The notes under the pieces were generated by a model, which saw only the letters and a list, made by a program, of their open reading frames with translations, was not told where the DNA came from and searched no databases. Below, piece after piece: positions 1 through 5,884 of a stretch of 6,032 nt of DNA; the first letter of the stretch is position 1, and the number at the start of each line of letters is the position of its first letter. A program made the position numbers and the translations under genes. Origin of the DNA: CAMEON01 sp963643175 (GTDB lineage Bacteria > Bacillota > Clostridia > Oscillospirales > CAG-272); assembly GCA_963643175.1 (NCBI GenBank), contig CAVIJF010000060.1:1-6032 (forward strand), given 5' to 3'.

Positions 1-261
1 CTGCCCTTTCTTGGTTTTCTCTATTATACCTTATCTTGCGGAAAATTGCAAGATGTGGGCAGGATTTTTAGAGGTGCCCAACATAATGATGTTCAAGGTA
101 CTGGTGTTGCAAAGGTTGGCTTAATCGAAGGGGATGATGTGATTTGCTTAGATCCCCGAACCGGACGAATAAGCTTATGGCTGATTCAAACAGGCAACAA
201 GGAATATATTGCTGTTGCAATATCATTTCAAGATTTCATCAAACGCTGCTGCGATAATTAA
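1..261 (+). CDS. SMI1/KNR4-like (SUKH superfamily) small protein, C-terminal part
   Basis: The frame is open from the first base of the window to TAA at 259-261, giving 86 residues, so the 5' end probably lies outside the window. The only start-like codons are TTG at 46 and GTG at 55, neither with a convincing ribosome binding site, and there is no in-frame ATG. What is seen: a GDDVICLDPRTGRISLW stretch followed by a strand and then a terminal AISFQDFIKR helix. This is the layout of the C-terminal half of SMI1/KNR4 domains, where a Gly-Asp/hydrophobic/Asp strand pair is followed by a 'SF..F' helix. In bacteria many SUKH proteins are immunity proteins that neutralise secreted or contact-dependent toxins; that role here is inference from the family only. 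Typical members are roughly 130-200 residues, so about half is missing. The DNA is more AT-rich than the flanking genes, fitting a mobile accessory gene. It could also be an unrelated small protein. Confidence 0.5.
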   Translation: MPFLGFLYYTLSCGKLQDVGRIFRGAQHNDVQGTGVAKVGLIEGDDVICLDPRTGRISLWLIQTGNKEYIAVAISFQDFIKRCCDN

Positions 262-306
262 GGCTTCACCGCGCAATGCCGACAGTGCAATTGCGCGGTG
301 AAGCCT
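261..306. repeat. Perfect 17-bp inverted repeat at the stop codon (repeat copy 1)
   Basis: The left arm AGGCTTCACCGCGCAAT (261-277) is the exact reverse complement of the right arm at 290-306, with a 12-nt loop (278-289). The left arm begins on the last base of the TAA stop of the SUKH-like gene. No T-run follows on either side, so it is not a typical intrinsic terminator, though it could protect the transcript 3' end. Positions 258-282 match 22 of 25 bases with positions 2994-3018 after the mannosidase stop codon, so this looks like a member of a dispersed palindromic repeat family. Confidence 0.8.
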
Positions 307-321
307 GTCCTGTTCCGTAAC

Positions 322-338
322 GGCAATGCTGCCTTTTT
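322..338 (+). terminator. Possible weak intrinsic terminator
   Basis: GGCA (322-325) pairs with TGCC (330-333) across a 4-nt loop and is followed directly by TTTTT (334-338). The stem is only 4 bp, so the fold is weak. Its place downstream of the SUKH-like gene and upstream of the mannosidase promoter is right for a terminator, perhaps acting together with the 17-bp hairpin just before it. Confidence 0.25.
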
Positions 339-461
339 GTTGCATTTTCCACGACGGCGCGGAGATGTCAAGCTGCGTTGCAAAAGAATTGCCGGAATGC
401 CGCGGCGGCGATACCGCCGGGTTGGCGCACAGCAGAATGCGACTTTCTGCACAAAAACATA

Positions 462-490
462 TTGACATATCCCCCTGATTGTGGTAAAGT
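462..490 (+). promoter_or_regulatory. Sigma-A type promoter for the mannosidase gene
   Basis: A perfect -35 box TTGACA (462-467) is separated by exactly 17 nt from TAAAGT (485-490), a -10 box differing from TATAAT at two positions. A TG dinucleotide one base upstream of the -10 box (482-483) makes it an extended -10. Transcription would start near 497, leaving a leader of about 90 nt before the ATG at 589. The -35 box lies within a small palindrome, ATAT-TGAC-ATAT (459-470), which could be an operator, but that is speculative. Confidence 0.8.
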
Positions 491-575
491 ATAGTAGTAG
501 AACAGAAAGCCCCCGTTGGCACCGCATGGGTTGCAGGGAGAATCTTTCGTAACACGCGAAGCACGAAAAGGCATC

Positions 576-582
576 GGAGGAG
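576..582 (+). promoter_or_regulatory. Ribosome binding site of the mannosidase gene
   Basis: GGAGGAG lies 6 nt upstream of the ATG at 589-591. This strong Shine-Dalgarno match fixes the start codon, and the encoded N-terminus runs directly into the first conserved GH38 strand. Confidence 0.85.
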
Positions 583-588
583 TCCTAT

Positions 589-2997
589 ATGAAGCAGCTG
601 AAAGAATTACATCTGATTTGTAACGCGCACATTGACCCCGTATGGCAGTGGGACTGGGAAGAGGGCTTGGGTGTGACGGTTTCCACGTTCAGGCAAGCCG
701 CCGCGTTCTGCGATGAGTACGATTACGTATTCTGCCACAACGAAAGCATTCTGTATGAGTACATCGAAAAGGTCGATCCGGCTCTGTTTGCGCACATACA
801 GGAGCTTGTAAGGCAGGGCATGTGGGTCATTGCGGGCGGCTGGTATCTCCAGCCGGACATCAATATGCCCTGCGGTGAGGCAACGGTTCGCCAGATTGCA
901 CTCGGCAGAAAGTATTTCGCAGAAAAGTTCGGCGCCCGCCCGACCACAGCGTACAATTTCGACGGGTTCGGGCACAGCGTGGGACTTGTTCAGATTCTGA
1001 AAAAGTGCGGCTTTAACGGATATATTATCTGCCGTCCGATGGAGGAATACTATCATCTGCCCGAAAACGAATTTATCTGGCAGGGCGTGGACGGGAGCGA
1101 AGTCAAGGTCGCCCGCGCAACGGACGAAGGCATTTATACAAGCGGTTTCGGCACGGCTCTTGAGGAAATAAAACGTAAAATGAGCCATTATGCAGGGCGG
1201 GAGTACGCCCTGGCACTGTGGGGCGTCGGCAATCACGGCGGCGTAAATTCGAGAAAAGACCTGGAGGATATAAAGAAGTTCCGCGAGGAAACAAAGGATT
1301 TTGCAGTCATCCACTCCACGCCGGAACAGTATATTGCGGCGGTCAGCCCTGCACTTACAATACGTAAATCGCTGCCGTTTTTCCGTGGCGCCTACTCCTC
1401 CATGAGCAGCGTCAAGCAGATGAATTCCTTGCTTGAAAGCAGGCTGTGGGCAACCGAGAAGCTTTGCGCATTCGCTGAGGAAAGAGGGGTATACAAAAAG
1501 AACGCGCAAGCGTTTACCGACGCGGAAAAATCGCTTGCCTGCCTCGCCTTCCACGACTGCCTTGCAGGAACGATTGTAAGGAGCGCGGAAATCAGCTCGC
1601 TCAGGAAATGCGAATACGCCCTTGAATTGCTGCAGCGGGAATTTGATTCCGCGTTTATGGCAGTTGTTACGAAATACAGGCAAGCCGAACCGGACACGTT
1701 CCCCGTGTTCGTGTGGAACGGACAGCCGTATGAACGGGAACTCGTCGCCGAGACCGAGATTCTGCTGCCGACTGCTATGGTCTCCGATACCGAGGAGTAC
1801 GCCGCGACGGCATACGTGGACGGCAAACCAATACCGTCGCAAACGGTCGCGGAGGAAGGCAGCATCAACTTTGAAAGAAGGAAGCGGATAGCCTGTAAAT
1901 TCACCGCCCGCCCGTTTGCGGTCGAACGCATCGACATTAAATTCGACAAAAAGCCGAAGCATCTGCCGGAGTCCGAAAACGGAGACATCGTGTACAGCGA
2001 CAGATGCAAAAGCCTGCGCATCAGCCGCTCGACCGGTCTGCCGGAAAGTTACATGGTAAACGGGAAAGAGCTTTTGACGGGCGGCGCATTCGCTCCCGTT
2101 ATGTTTGAAGATAACGCCGACCCGTGGGGCTGGGATATGGTTCGGATCGGGACGAACCCGGAGGAATTCCGGCTGTCCGATTGCAGGCGCGGCGTGTTTG
2201 CGGGCAGAAAGAACGTGCACGTTGTGGAGGACGGCGACCTTCTGACCGAGGTGGAGAGCCTGTTTGAGCTTGGCTCCTCGTTCGTCAAGGTGTCGTACAG
2301 AATCTATAAGGATCTGCCGTATATCGACGTGCATTACTACGTGTTGTGGAACGAGCAGGAAAAGGCACTGAAAATAAAAATCCCGACAACGTTGGACGGC
2401 GACTTTTTCGGGCAGATTATGTTCGGACAGGAGACGTTTACCAAAGACGGCGAAGAGTACGTGGCGCAGAGATTTACAGGCATACGGGACGGTGAAAATG
2501 CGCTTGCGCTGTATAACAAGGGCGTGTATTCGTTTGCGTGTGAGCAAAATACCCTGTATGCAACGCTTCTGCGCGGTGCCGCCTACTGCGCGCACCCGGT
2601 CGGGAAACGCCCGATTCTGTTCCGCGACAGATTCACGCCGTATATCGAGCAGGGCAGGCACGAGTTTTCCTTCCGCTTCGGCTATGGCAGTCTGACCGGG
2701 CTGGAAAACAACGCGCAGGAGTTTGTCTGCGATACCTATTCGCTTTCCTTCTTCCCGCGTGGCGACGGCTACGATTTCGCAGGCGGCGTACAGATAGAAA
2801 ACCGGGCTGTCTCGCTCGTATCACTGTACCGTGACGGCGACGGGTATACCTTCCGGCTTATCAACAACAACGAAAAAGAGGAACGTACAAAATTCCGCGT
2901 TTTCGGAGTTGAGGCAGAAGCAAGTTTCGGAAAATTTGAGGTTAAGACGTTCGCGCTTGCGGACGGAAAAATGGAAGAAAAAGAAATTTGGGTTTAA
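589..2997 (+). CDS. Glycoside hydrolase family 38 alpha-mannosidase
   Basis: This 802-residue protein belongs to GH38, zinc-dependent retaining enzymes that remove terminal alpha-D-mannose from oligosaccharides. The N-terminal catalytic domain opens at once with NAHIDPVWQW (His14 and Asp16 as zinc ligands). WYLQPDINMPCGEATVRQ spans about 85-102. NFDGFGHS (123-130) carries Asp125, the expected nucleophile and zinc ligand. WQGVDGS lies at 164-170, GVGNHGG at 212-218, and FHDCLAGT starts at 321, with His322 the expected fourth zinc ligand. The rest, from about residue 380, is the all-beta C-terminal region, including the DPWGWD motif. All key residues seen are intact, and the length is slightly short compared with the 850-1000 residues common in bacterial members. 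There is no signal peptide, so it acts in the cytoplasm on imported mannosides. It has its own promoter and strong ribosome binding site, and no sugar transporter or regulator adjoins it. Linkage preference cannot be told from sequence. Confidence 0.95.
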   Translation: MKQLKELHLICNAHIDPVWQWDWEEGLGVTVSTFRQAAAFCDEYDYVFCHNESILYEYIEKVDPALFAHIQELVRQGMWVIAGGWYLQPDINMPCGEATVRQIALGRKYFAEKFGARPTTAYNFDGFGHSVGLVQILKKCGFNGYIICRPMEEYYHLPENEFIWQGVDGSEVKVARATDEGIYTSGFGTALEEIKRKMSHYAGREYALALWGVGNHGGVNSRKDLEDIKKFREETKDFAVIHSTPEQYIAAVSPALTIRKSLPFFRGAYSSMSSVKQMNSLLESRLWATEKLCAFAEERGVYKKNAQAFTDAEKSLACLAFHDCLAGTIVRSAEISSLRKCEYALELLQREFDSAFMAVVTKYRQAEPDTFPVFVWNGQPYERELVAETEILLPTAMVSDTEEYAATAYVDGKPIPSQTVAEEGSINFERRKRIACKFTARPFAVERIDIKFDKKPKHLPESENGDIVYSDRCKSLRISRSTGLPESYMVNGKELLTGGAFAPVMFEDNADPWGWDMVRIGTNPEEFRLSDCRRGVFAGRKNVHVVEDGDLLTEVESLFELGSSFVKVSYRIYKDLPYIDVHYYVLWNEQEKALKIKIPTTLDGDFFGQIMFGQETFTKDGEEYVAQRFTGIRDGENALALYNKGVYSFACEQNTLYATLLRGAAYCAHPVGKRPILFRDRFTPYIEQGRHEFSFRFGYGSLTGLENNAQEFVCDTYSLSFFPRGDGYDFAGGVQIENRAVSLVSLYRDGDGYTFRLINNNEKEERTKFRVFGVEAEASFGKFEVKTFALADGKMEEKEIWV

Positions 2998-3040
2998 GGC
3001 TTCCCCGCGTAATACCGATGGGCAGTTGCACCGTCGGATT
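2994..3040. repeat. Stop-codon-associated repeat copy 2 with hairpin
   Basis: Positions 2994-3018 match 258-282 at 22 of 25 bases and start at the same place relative to the upstream gene: the TAA stop followed by GGCTTC. Here the right half differs. CCGATGG (3015-3021) pairs with CCGTCGG (3031-3037) with one G-T wobble across a 9-nt loop. AAT (3011-3013) pairs with ATT (3038-3040) past a one-base bulge. The outer arm that forms the 17-bp stem in copy 1 has no partner here. Confidence 0.7.
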
Positions 3041-3053
3041 ATTCGTCAGACGA

Positions 3054-3099
3054 TGCAGAAATCCTTGGCTGTAATGCGTTACAGCCAAGGATTTCTGCA
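3054..3099. terminator. Perfect 21-bp hairpin between convergent units, likely bidirectional terminator
   Basis: The left arm 3054-3074 (TGCAGAAATCCTTGG and on to CTGTAA) is an exact reverse complement of 3079-3099, with a TGCG loop at 3075-3078. No T-run follows outside the stem. However, the inner 12-bp core (3063-3074 with 3079-3090) is followed on either strand by ATTTCT within the outer arm, so a shorter stem with a weak T-run can form in both directions. Placement between the end of the mannosidase gene and the end of the ATPase gene supports termination of both transcripts. It could instead be a dispersed palindromic repeat. Confidence 0.6.
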
Positions 3100-3142
3100 G
3101 TATCAGGCAAGTGTGCCATGCGCGGATTACCGGGGACAGGGG

Positions 3143-3185
3143 GAACCGGCGCCGCCGGGGGCAATCCCCCGCTCCGGGTCGGTTC
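3143..3185 (-). terminator. GC-rich hairpin at the end of the ABC operon
   Basis: An inner stem CGGGGG (3156-3161) with CCCCCG (3166-3171) and loop CAAT sits inside an outer pairing of GAACCG (3143-3148) with CGGTTC (3180-3185), which overlaps the stop codon of the ATPase gene. No T-run follows in the direction of transcription, so termination is uncertain. It may instead stabilise the transcript end upstream of the longer 3054-3099 hairpin. Confidence 0.3.
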
Positions 3186-3957
3186 AGTTCCCGCACTCCA
3201 CGCTGATTTCGTTGAACAGCCGCAGGAGGTCGGAAACCTGCACCGCACGCTTGCCGGCGCCGGACACATCCAGTACCGCGTGCCCCTCGTGCATCATCAG
3301 CATCCGGTTGCCGTACTCCACAGCGTAGCGCAGATTGTGCGTGACCATCAGCGTGGTCACGCCTTTTTCGGCAACAATACGTCCCGTAATCTGCATAACC
3401 GTTTCGGCGGTTTTGGGATCAAGTGCCGCCGTGTGCTCGTCCAGAATCAGCAGGTCGATGGGCGTTACGGTGGACATGAGCAGCGAGAGTGCCTGCCGCT
3501 GACCGCCGGACAGCAGCCCTACCGGGATGTCCATCCGATCCTCCAGCCCCAAGCCGACCGACGCGACCAGCTCCCGGAACAGTCCCGCCTTCCGGCGACT
3601 GACAGCCGGCGAAAGCCCGTAGGGCTTTCTCTTGTTCGCCGCCAGCGACAGATTCTCCAGAATGGTCATGTCCGGCACGGTACCCATCGCTGGGTCCTGA
3701 TACACCCGCCCGATAGCGGCGGCGCGCCGGTACTCCGGCAGATTGGTCACGTCCCTGCCGTCCACGATAATCCGCCCCCCGTCGCACGGGAGAGAGCCGC
3801 ACAGGATGTTCAGCATCGTGGTTTTGCCGGAGCCGTTGGAACCGACCACCGACACGAAATCCCCGTCCTGAATGTCCAGGCTGAACCCCCGGAACAGGTG
3901 CGATTCGTTGACCGTGCCCCGGTTGAAATACTTCTGAATGCCCTCCAGCCGGATCAT
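3184..3957 (-). CDS. ABC importer ATP-binding protein (COG1101 type)
   Basis: This 257-residue nucleotide-binding subunit would power the importer encoded just upstream. All ATPase motifs are present: Walker A GSNGSGKTT (39-47), Q-loop Gln87 in YQDP, signature LSGGQ (149-153), Walker B LLILDE (169-174, catalytic Glu174), D-loop ALD (178-180) and switch His207. The LDEHTAALDPKTA segment is typical of the COG1101 ATPases that partner COG4120 permeases. A longer frame runs back to 4110, but the start at 3957 is chosen for three reasons. It gives the usual length of about 260 residues, it has an excellent ribosome binding site, and the extra 51 residues lie inside the permease gene and resemble no ABC protein. 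Its ATG overlaps the permease TGA (ATGA, 3954-3957), indicating translational coupling. It is the last gene of the operon. Substrate is not readable from this subunit. Confidence 0.93.
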   Translation of the reverse strand: MIRLEGIQKYFNRGTVNESHLFRGFSLDIQDGDFVSVVGSNGSGKTTMLNILCGSLPCDGGRIIVDGRDVTNLPEYRRAAAIGRVYQDPAMGTVPDMTILENLSLAANKRKPYGLSPAVSRRKAGLFRELVASVGLGLEDRMDIPVGLLSGGQRQALSLLMSTVTPIDLLILDEHTAALDPKTAETVMQITGRIVAEKGVTTLMVTHNLRYAVEYGNRMLMMHEGHAVLDVSGAGKRAVQVSDLLRLFNEISVECGN

Positions 3958-4895
3958 ACCCGCGCACCTCCTTCCGCACGCTTTGCCTTCAGTCTGCCGA
4001 ACAGGTGCGACAGCTGCCGGTTGCCGACCAGAATCAGGGCAAAGAGCACCGCGTTGAGCAGTTTGAGATAAATGCCGTTTGTATCGACCAGCACAAGATA
4101 ATTGAGGCACAGGGAGTAAATGACGGCACCGACCGCCACCGCCGTGGTATTCCGCACAAAGCGCAGGCGTGCAAACAGGCTCATGCCGATGATGACGGAC
4201 GCCAGCGCCAGCACGACCTTCCCGCTGCCGGAAGTATTGTCATAGCTCATGGTGTACTGCGTATAGACGGCGCCGGACACGGCAGAGAACCCGTTGGCAA
4301 GCGCCAGGCCGAGAATCTTATAGTTCCCGGCGTCCCGCCCCAGCGAAACCACAACCCGGCTGTTGCTCCCGGCGGCACGGAGCATATACCCCATGCGGGT
4401 GCCTAAAAACAGGTCTATCAGCAGCTTGAAGAGAACCACCATGCCGAGCAGAATACCTATCGTGGCGCCCTGCTCCGCCGCGCCGGACAGTCCGAGATCA
4501 AACAGACTGCGCACGCTGTTCCCCCGGTACGAAAAGACGGTTGTGGTATAGCCGCCCGGCGTCAGCAGCTGCGTCAGCGCCAGCGTGACCGACAACAATG
4601 CCGTCATGACGATGATAGCTGAGAGCAGCGGCGTAATTTTCAGCTTGACGTGGAGCAGTCCCGTAACGGCTCCGGCGAGTGCGCCTGCCGCAAAGGCAAG
4701 CAGAATGGCAGGCACCGGCGGTACGCCCAACCGGTACAGAACCACCGTACAGACAACGCCGCCCAGCGGGAAAGTACCGTCCACCGACAGGTCGGGGAAA
4801 TCCAGAATGGTATAGGAGATGTACACGCCCAGTGCCAGCACGGCAAAGCAGAGGCCCATCTGCAGCCCGTCCAGCGTTGTATTCAGAAACAGCAT
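3954..4895 (-). CDS. ABC importer permease, branched-chain amino acid type (COG4120)
   Basis: This 313-residue integral membrane protein would form the transport channel. It is strongly hydrophobic, with roughly eight to nine membrane segments, for example near 10-31, 42-56, 60-82, 88-110, 144-164, 193-213, 227-242, 250-270 and 276-291. The DLSVDGTFPLGG motif at 35-46, following the first segment, is characteristic of COG4120 permeases. GTRMGYMLRAAGSN (165-178) is the cytoplasmic loop that contacts the ATPase in LivH-like permeases. The C-terminus is a basic tail (RLKAKRAEGGARV). The start is supported by an AAAGGA site 9 nt upstream. The gene begins 14 nt after the receptor gene and its stop overlaps the ATPase start. 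These receptor/permease/ATPase sets are often unannotated for substrate; the best studied relative is the streptococcal TrpXYZ system. Only one permease gene is present, so the channel is presumably a homodimer. Confidence 0.93.
   Translation of the reverse strand: MLFLNTTLDGLQMGLCFAVLALGVYISYTILDFPDLSVDGTFPLGGVVCTVVLYRLGVPPVPAILLAFAAGALAGAVTGLLHVKLKITPLLSAIIVMTALLSVTLALTQLLTPGGYTTTVFSYRGNSVRSLFDLGLSGAAEQGATIGILLGMVVLFKLLIDLFLGTRMGYMLRAAGSNSRVVVSLGRDAGNYKILGLALANGFSAVSGAVYTQYTMSYDNTSGSGKVVLALASVIIGMSLFARLRFVRNTTAVAVGAVIYSLCLNYLVLVDTNGIYLKLLNAVLFALILVGNRQLSHLFGRLKAKRAEGGARV
3965..3973 (-). promoter_or_regulatory. Ribosome binding site deciding the ATPase start
   Basis: On the minus strand AAGGAGGTG sits 7 nt before the ATG at 3957-3955. 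It is the strongest Shine-Dalgarno match in the window and lies within the last codons of the permease gene. It supports the short ATPase start over the upstream in-frame codon at 4110. Confidence 0.85.
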
Positions 4896-4904
4896 GGTGC
4901 GGAT

Positions 4905-4910
4905 TCCTTT
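4905..4910 (-). promoter_or_regulatory. Ribosome binding site of the permease gene
   Basis: On the minus strand AAAGGA lies 9 nt upstream of the ATG at 4895-4893. Its first base is also the last base of the receptor gene's TGA stop, so termination and re-initiation are close enough for coupling. Confidence 0.65.
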
Positions 4911-5884
4911 CAGTTCTTCACGTCTGCGAGCGACAGACCATCCGGAACGGTCAGCCCCAACGCCCGGCAGACTTCACTGTTGTAGTAGTTCGCGGGGTCG
5001 GTGATGGTGGCAACCGGAATGTCGGAGGCGGATTTTCCGCCCAGAATGGCGGCGGCGGCAGAACCGGCAGACTTGCCGACCGTGATATAGTCAATGGAGG
5101 CCGATGCGGCACAGCCGACCTTGACCTGCTCGATTTCGGAGCCGAACACGGGAATCTTTTTCGCGTTGGTCAGCGGGAGAATATTGCTCTCCAGCTTGCC
5201 GACAATGGTGTTGTCCAGCAGGTTGACGAAGCAGTCCACACCCGCGTCCAGCAGGGCGTTCACCTGCGTGTCGATGGTGGTAATATCCGACACCACGCGG
5301 TCGGCAATCTCCATGCCGGTATAGGCTTCCGCCGCCTTCTTCAGCTCCGCGAGCTGGTAGGGAGAGGAGGACTCATCGGAGGAGTACAGCACGCCGATTT
5401 TGATATTTTCTTTGCCCATGAAGGCGGTGACAACCTCCAGCTGCTTGGCAAAGTTCGGTACGTCAGACGAACCGGTCACGTTTCGGTAATTTGCCATGGT
5501 TGCCTGATCCGTCACGGCGCAGTAGACGACCGGAACGGCGCCGTCCGCCTCGTTGGCGGCGGTGACGGCGGAAGGCGTGGCAATGGCAAGGATGACGGCG
5601 GCGCCCTTATTGACCAGCGTCTTTGCCTGCGCCTGCGCGGTGGTCATGTCAAAGTTGCTGTTCAGACGCTGGATGTCGTAGGCGGACAGATCCAGTCCGC
5701 TTGCCTCCAGCCCTTGGATAATGCCGTCGTAGCAGTTGTTGAGTGATTCGTGCGAGCCGAACTGCAGGATGCCGATAATCGGCTTTTTGCTTCCGCAGGC
5801 GGCAAGCGGCAGGACTGCAAGCAGGGTGAGCAGTACGGCGAGGGCGGCAGAGAGAGTTCTGAATACCCAGTTATTGCGTTTCAT
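4910..5884 (-). CDS. ABC importer substrate-binding lipoprotein (COG2984, TrpX-like)
   Basis: This 324-residue receptor has a lipoprotein signal: basic MKRNNWVFR, a hydrophobic core, then lipobox LAAC with Cys30 as the lipidated residue, anchoring it outside the membrane. The mature part matches the PF04392-type receptor pattern in order: GILQFGSHESLNNCYDG (38-54), AIATPSAVTAAN (100-111), VVYCAVTDQ (119-127), NVTGSSD (135-141), GVLYSSDESSS (164-174), a VDCFVNLLDNT segment (216-226), PVFGSE (245-250) and SIDYITVGKSAG (263-274), ending with DIPVATI. Known relatives bind tryptophan (streptococcal TrpX) or remain uncharacterised, so an aromatic amino acid or similar small solute is possible but unproven. 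One detail: relatives commonly have a VTDP motif, while here it reads VTDQ (124-127). It is the first gene of the three-gene operon and is followed 14 nt later by the permease gene. Confidence 0.93.
   Translation of the reverse strand: MKRNNWVFRTLSAALAVLLTLLAVLPLAACGSKKPIIGILQFGSHESLNNCYDGIIQGLEASGLDLSAYDIQRLNSNFDMTTAQAQAKTLVNKGAAVILAIATPSAVTAANEADGAVPVVYCAVTDQATMANYRNVTGSSDVPNFAKQLEVVTAFMGKENIKIGVLYSSDESSSPYQLAELKKAAEAYTGMEIADRVVSDITTIDTQVNALLDAGVDCFVNLLDNTIVGKLESNILPLTNAKKIPVFGSEIEQVKVGCAASASIDYITVGKSAGSAAAAILGGKSASDIPVATITDPANYYNSEVCRALGLTVPDGLSLADVKN

Larger units (their letters stand above)
262..588. other. Intergenic region upstream of the mannosidase gene
   Basis: This 327-nt gap holds, in order: a perfect 17-bp inverted repeat that starts at the preceding stop codon; a weak hairpin plus T-run at 322-338; a GC-rich stretch around 350-450 with small inverted repeats (CGGCGG 403-408 with CCGCCG 414-419; GCAGAA 432-437 with TTCTGC 445-450); the sigma-A promoter at 462-490; and a leader of about 90 nt ending in a strong Shine-Dalgarno site. 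The leader contains an 8-codon reading frame starting at ATG 524, with no clear ribosome binding site. I see no convincing gene on either strand. Confidence 0.7.

Noticed and set aside
223..564. A 113-residue minus-strand frame across the first intergenic region
   Set aside because: It starts with GTG without a ribosome binding site, runs through the 17-bp inverted repeat and the mannosidase promoter, and overlaps the end of the SUKH-like gene. No domain is recognisable.
607..2661. A 684-residue minus-strand open frame antisense to the mannosidase gene
   Set aside because: It lies wholly inside the GH38 gene, its translation is rich in Arg, Cys and His with no recognisable domain, and the plus-strand frame has all the family motifs. 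Long antisense frames are common in GC-biased genes.
3054..3099. CRISPR repeat or insertion-sequence end
   Set aside because: There is only one copy of this palindrome in the window, no regularly spaced repeats, no transposase frame nearby and no target-site duplication that I can see.
3118..4071. A 317-residue plus-strand frame over the ATPase gene
   Set aside because: It is antisense to a protein with complete Walker A, signature and Walker B motifs, and its own translation is low-complexity Arg/Gln/Pro-rich sequence. The same applies to the plus-strand frame at 4679-5746 over the permease and receptor genes.
3958..4110. N-terminal extension of the ATPase to a start at 4110
   Set aside because: The extra 51 residues are translated from inside the permease gene and look like an out-of-frame product. 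The internal ATG at 3957 has an ideal ribosome binding site and gives the normal family length.
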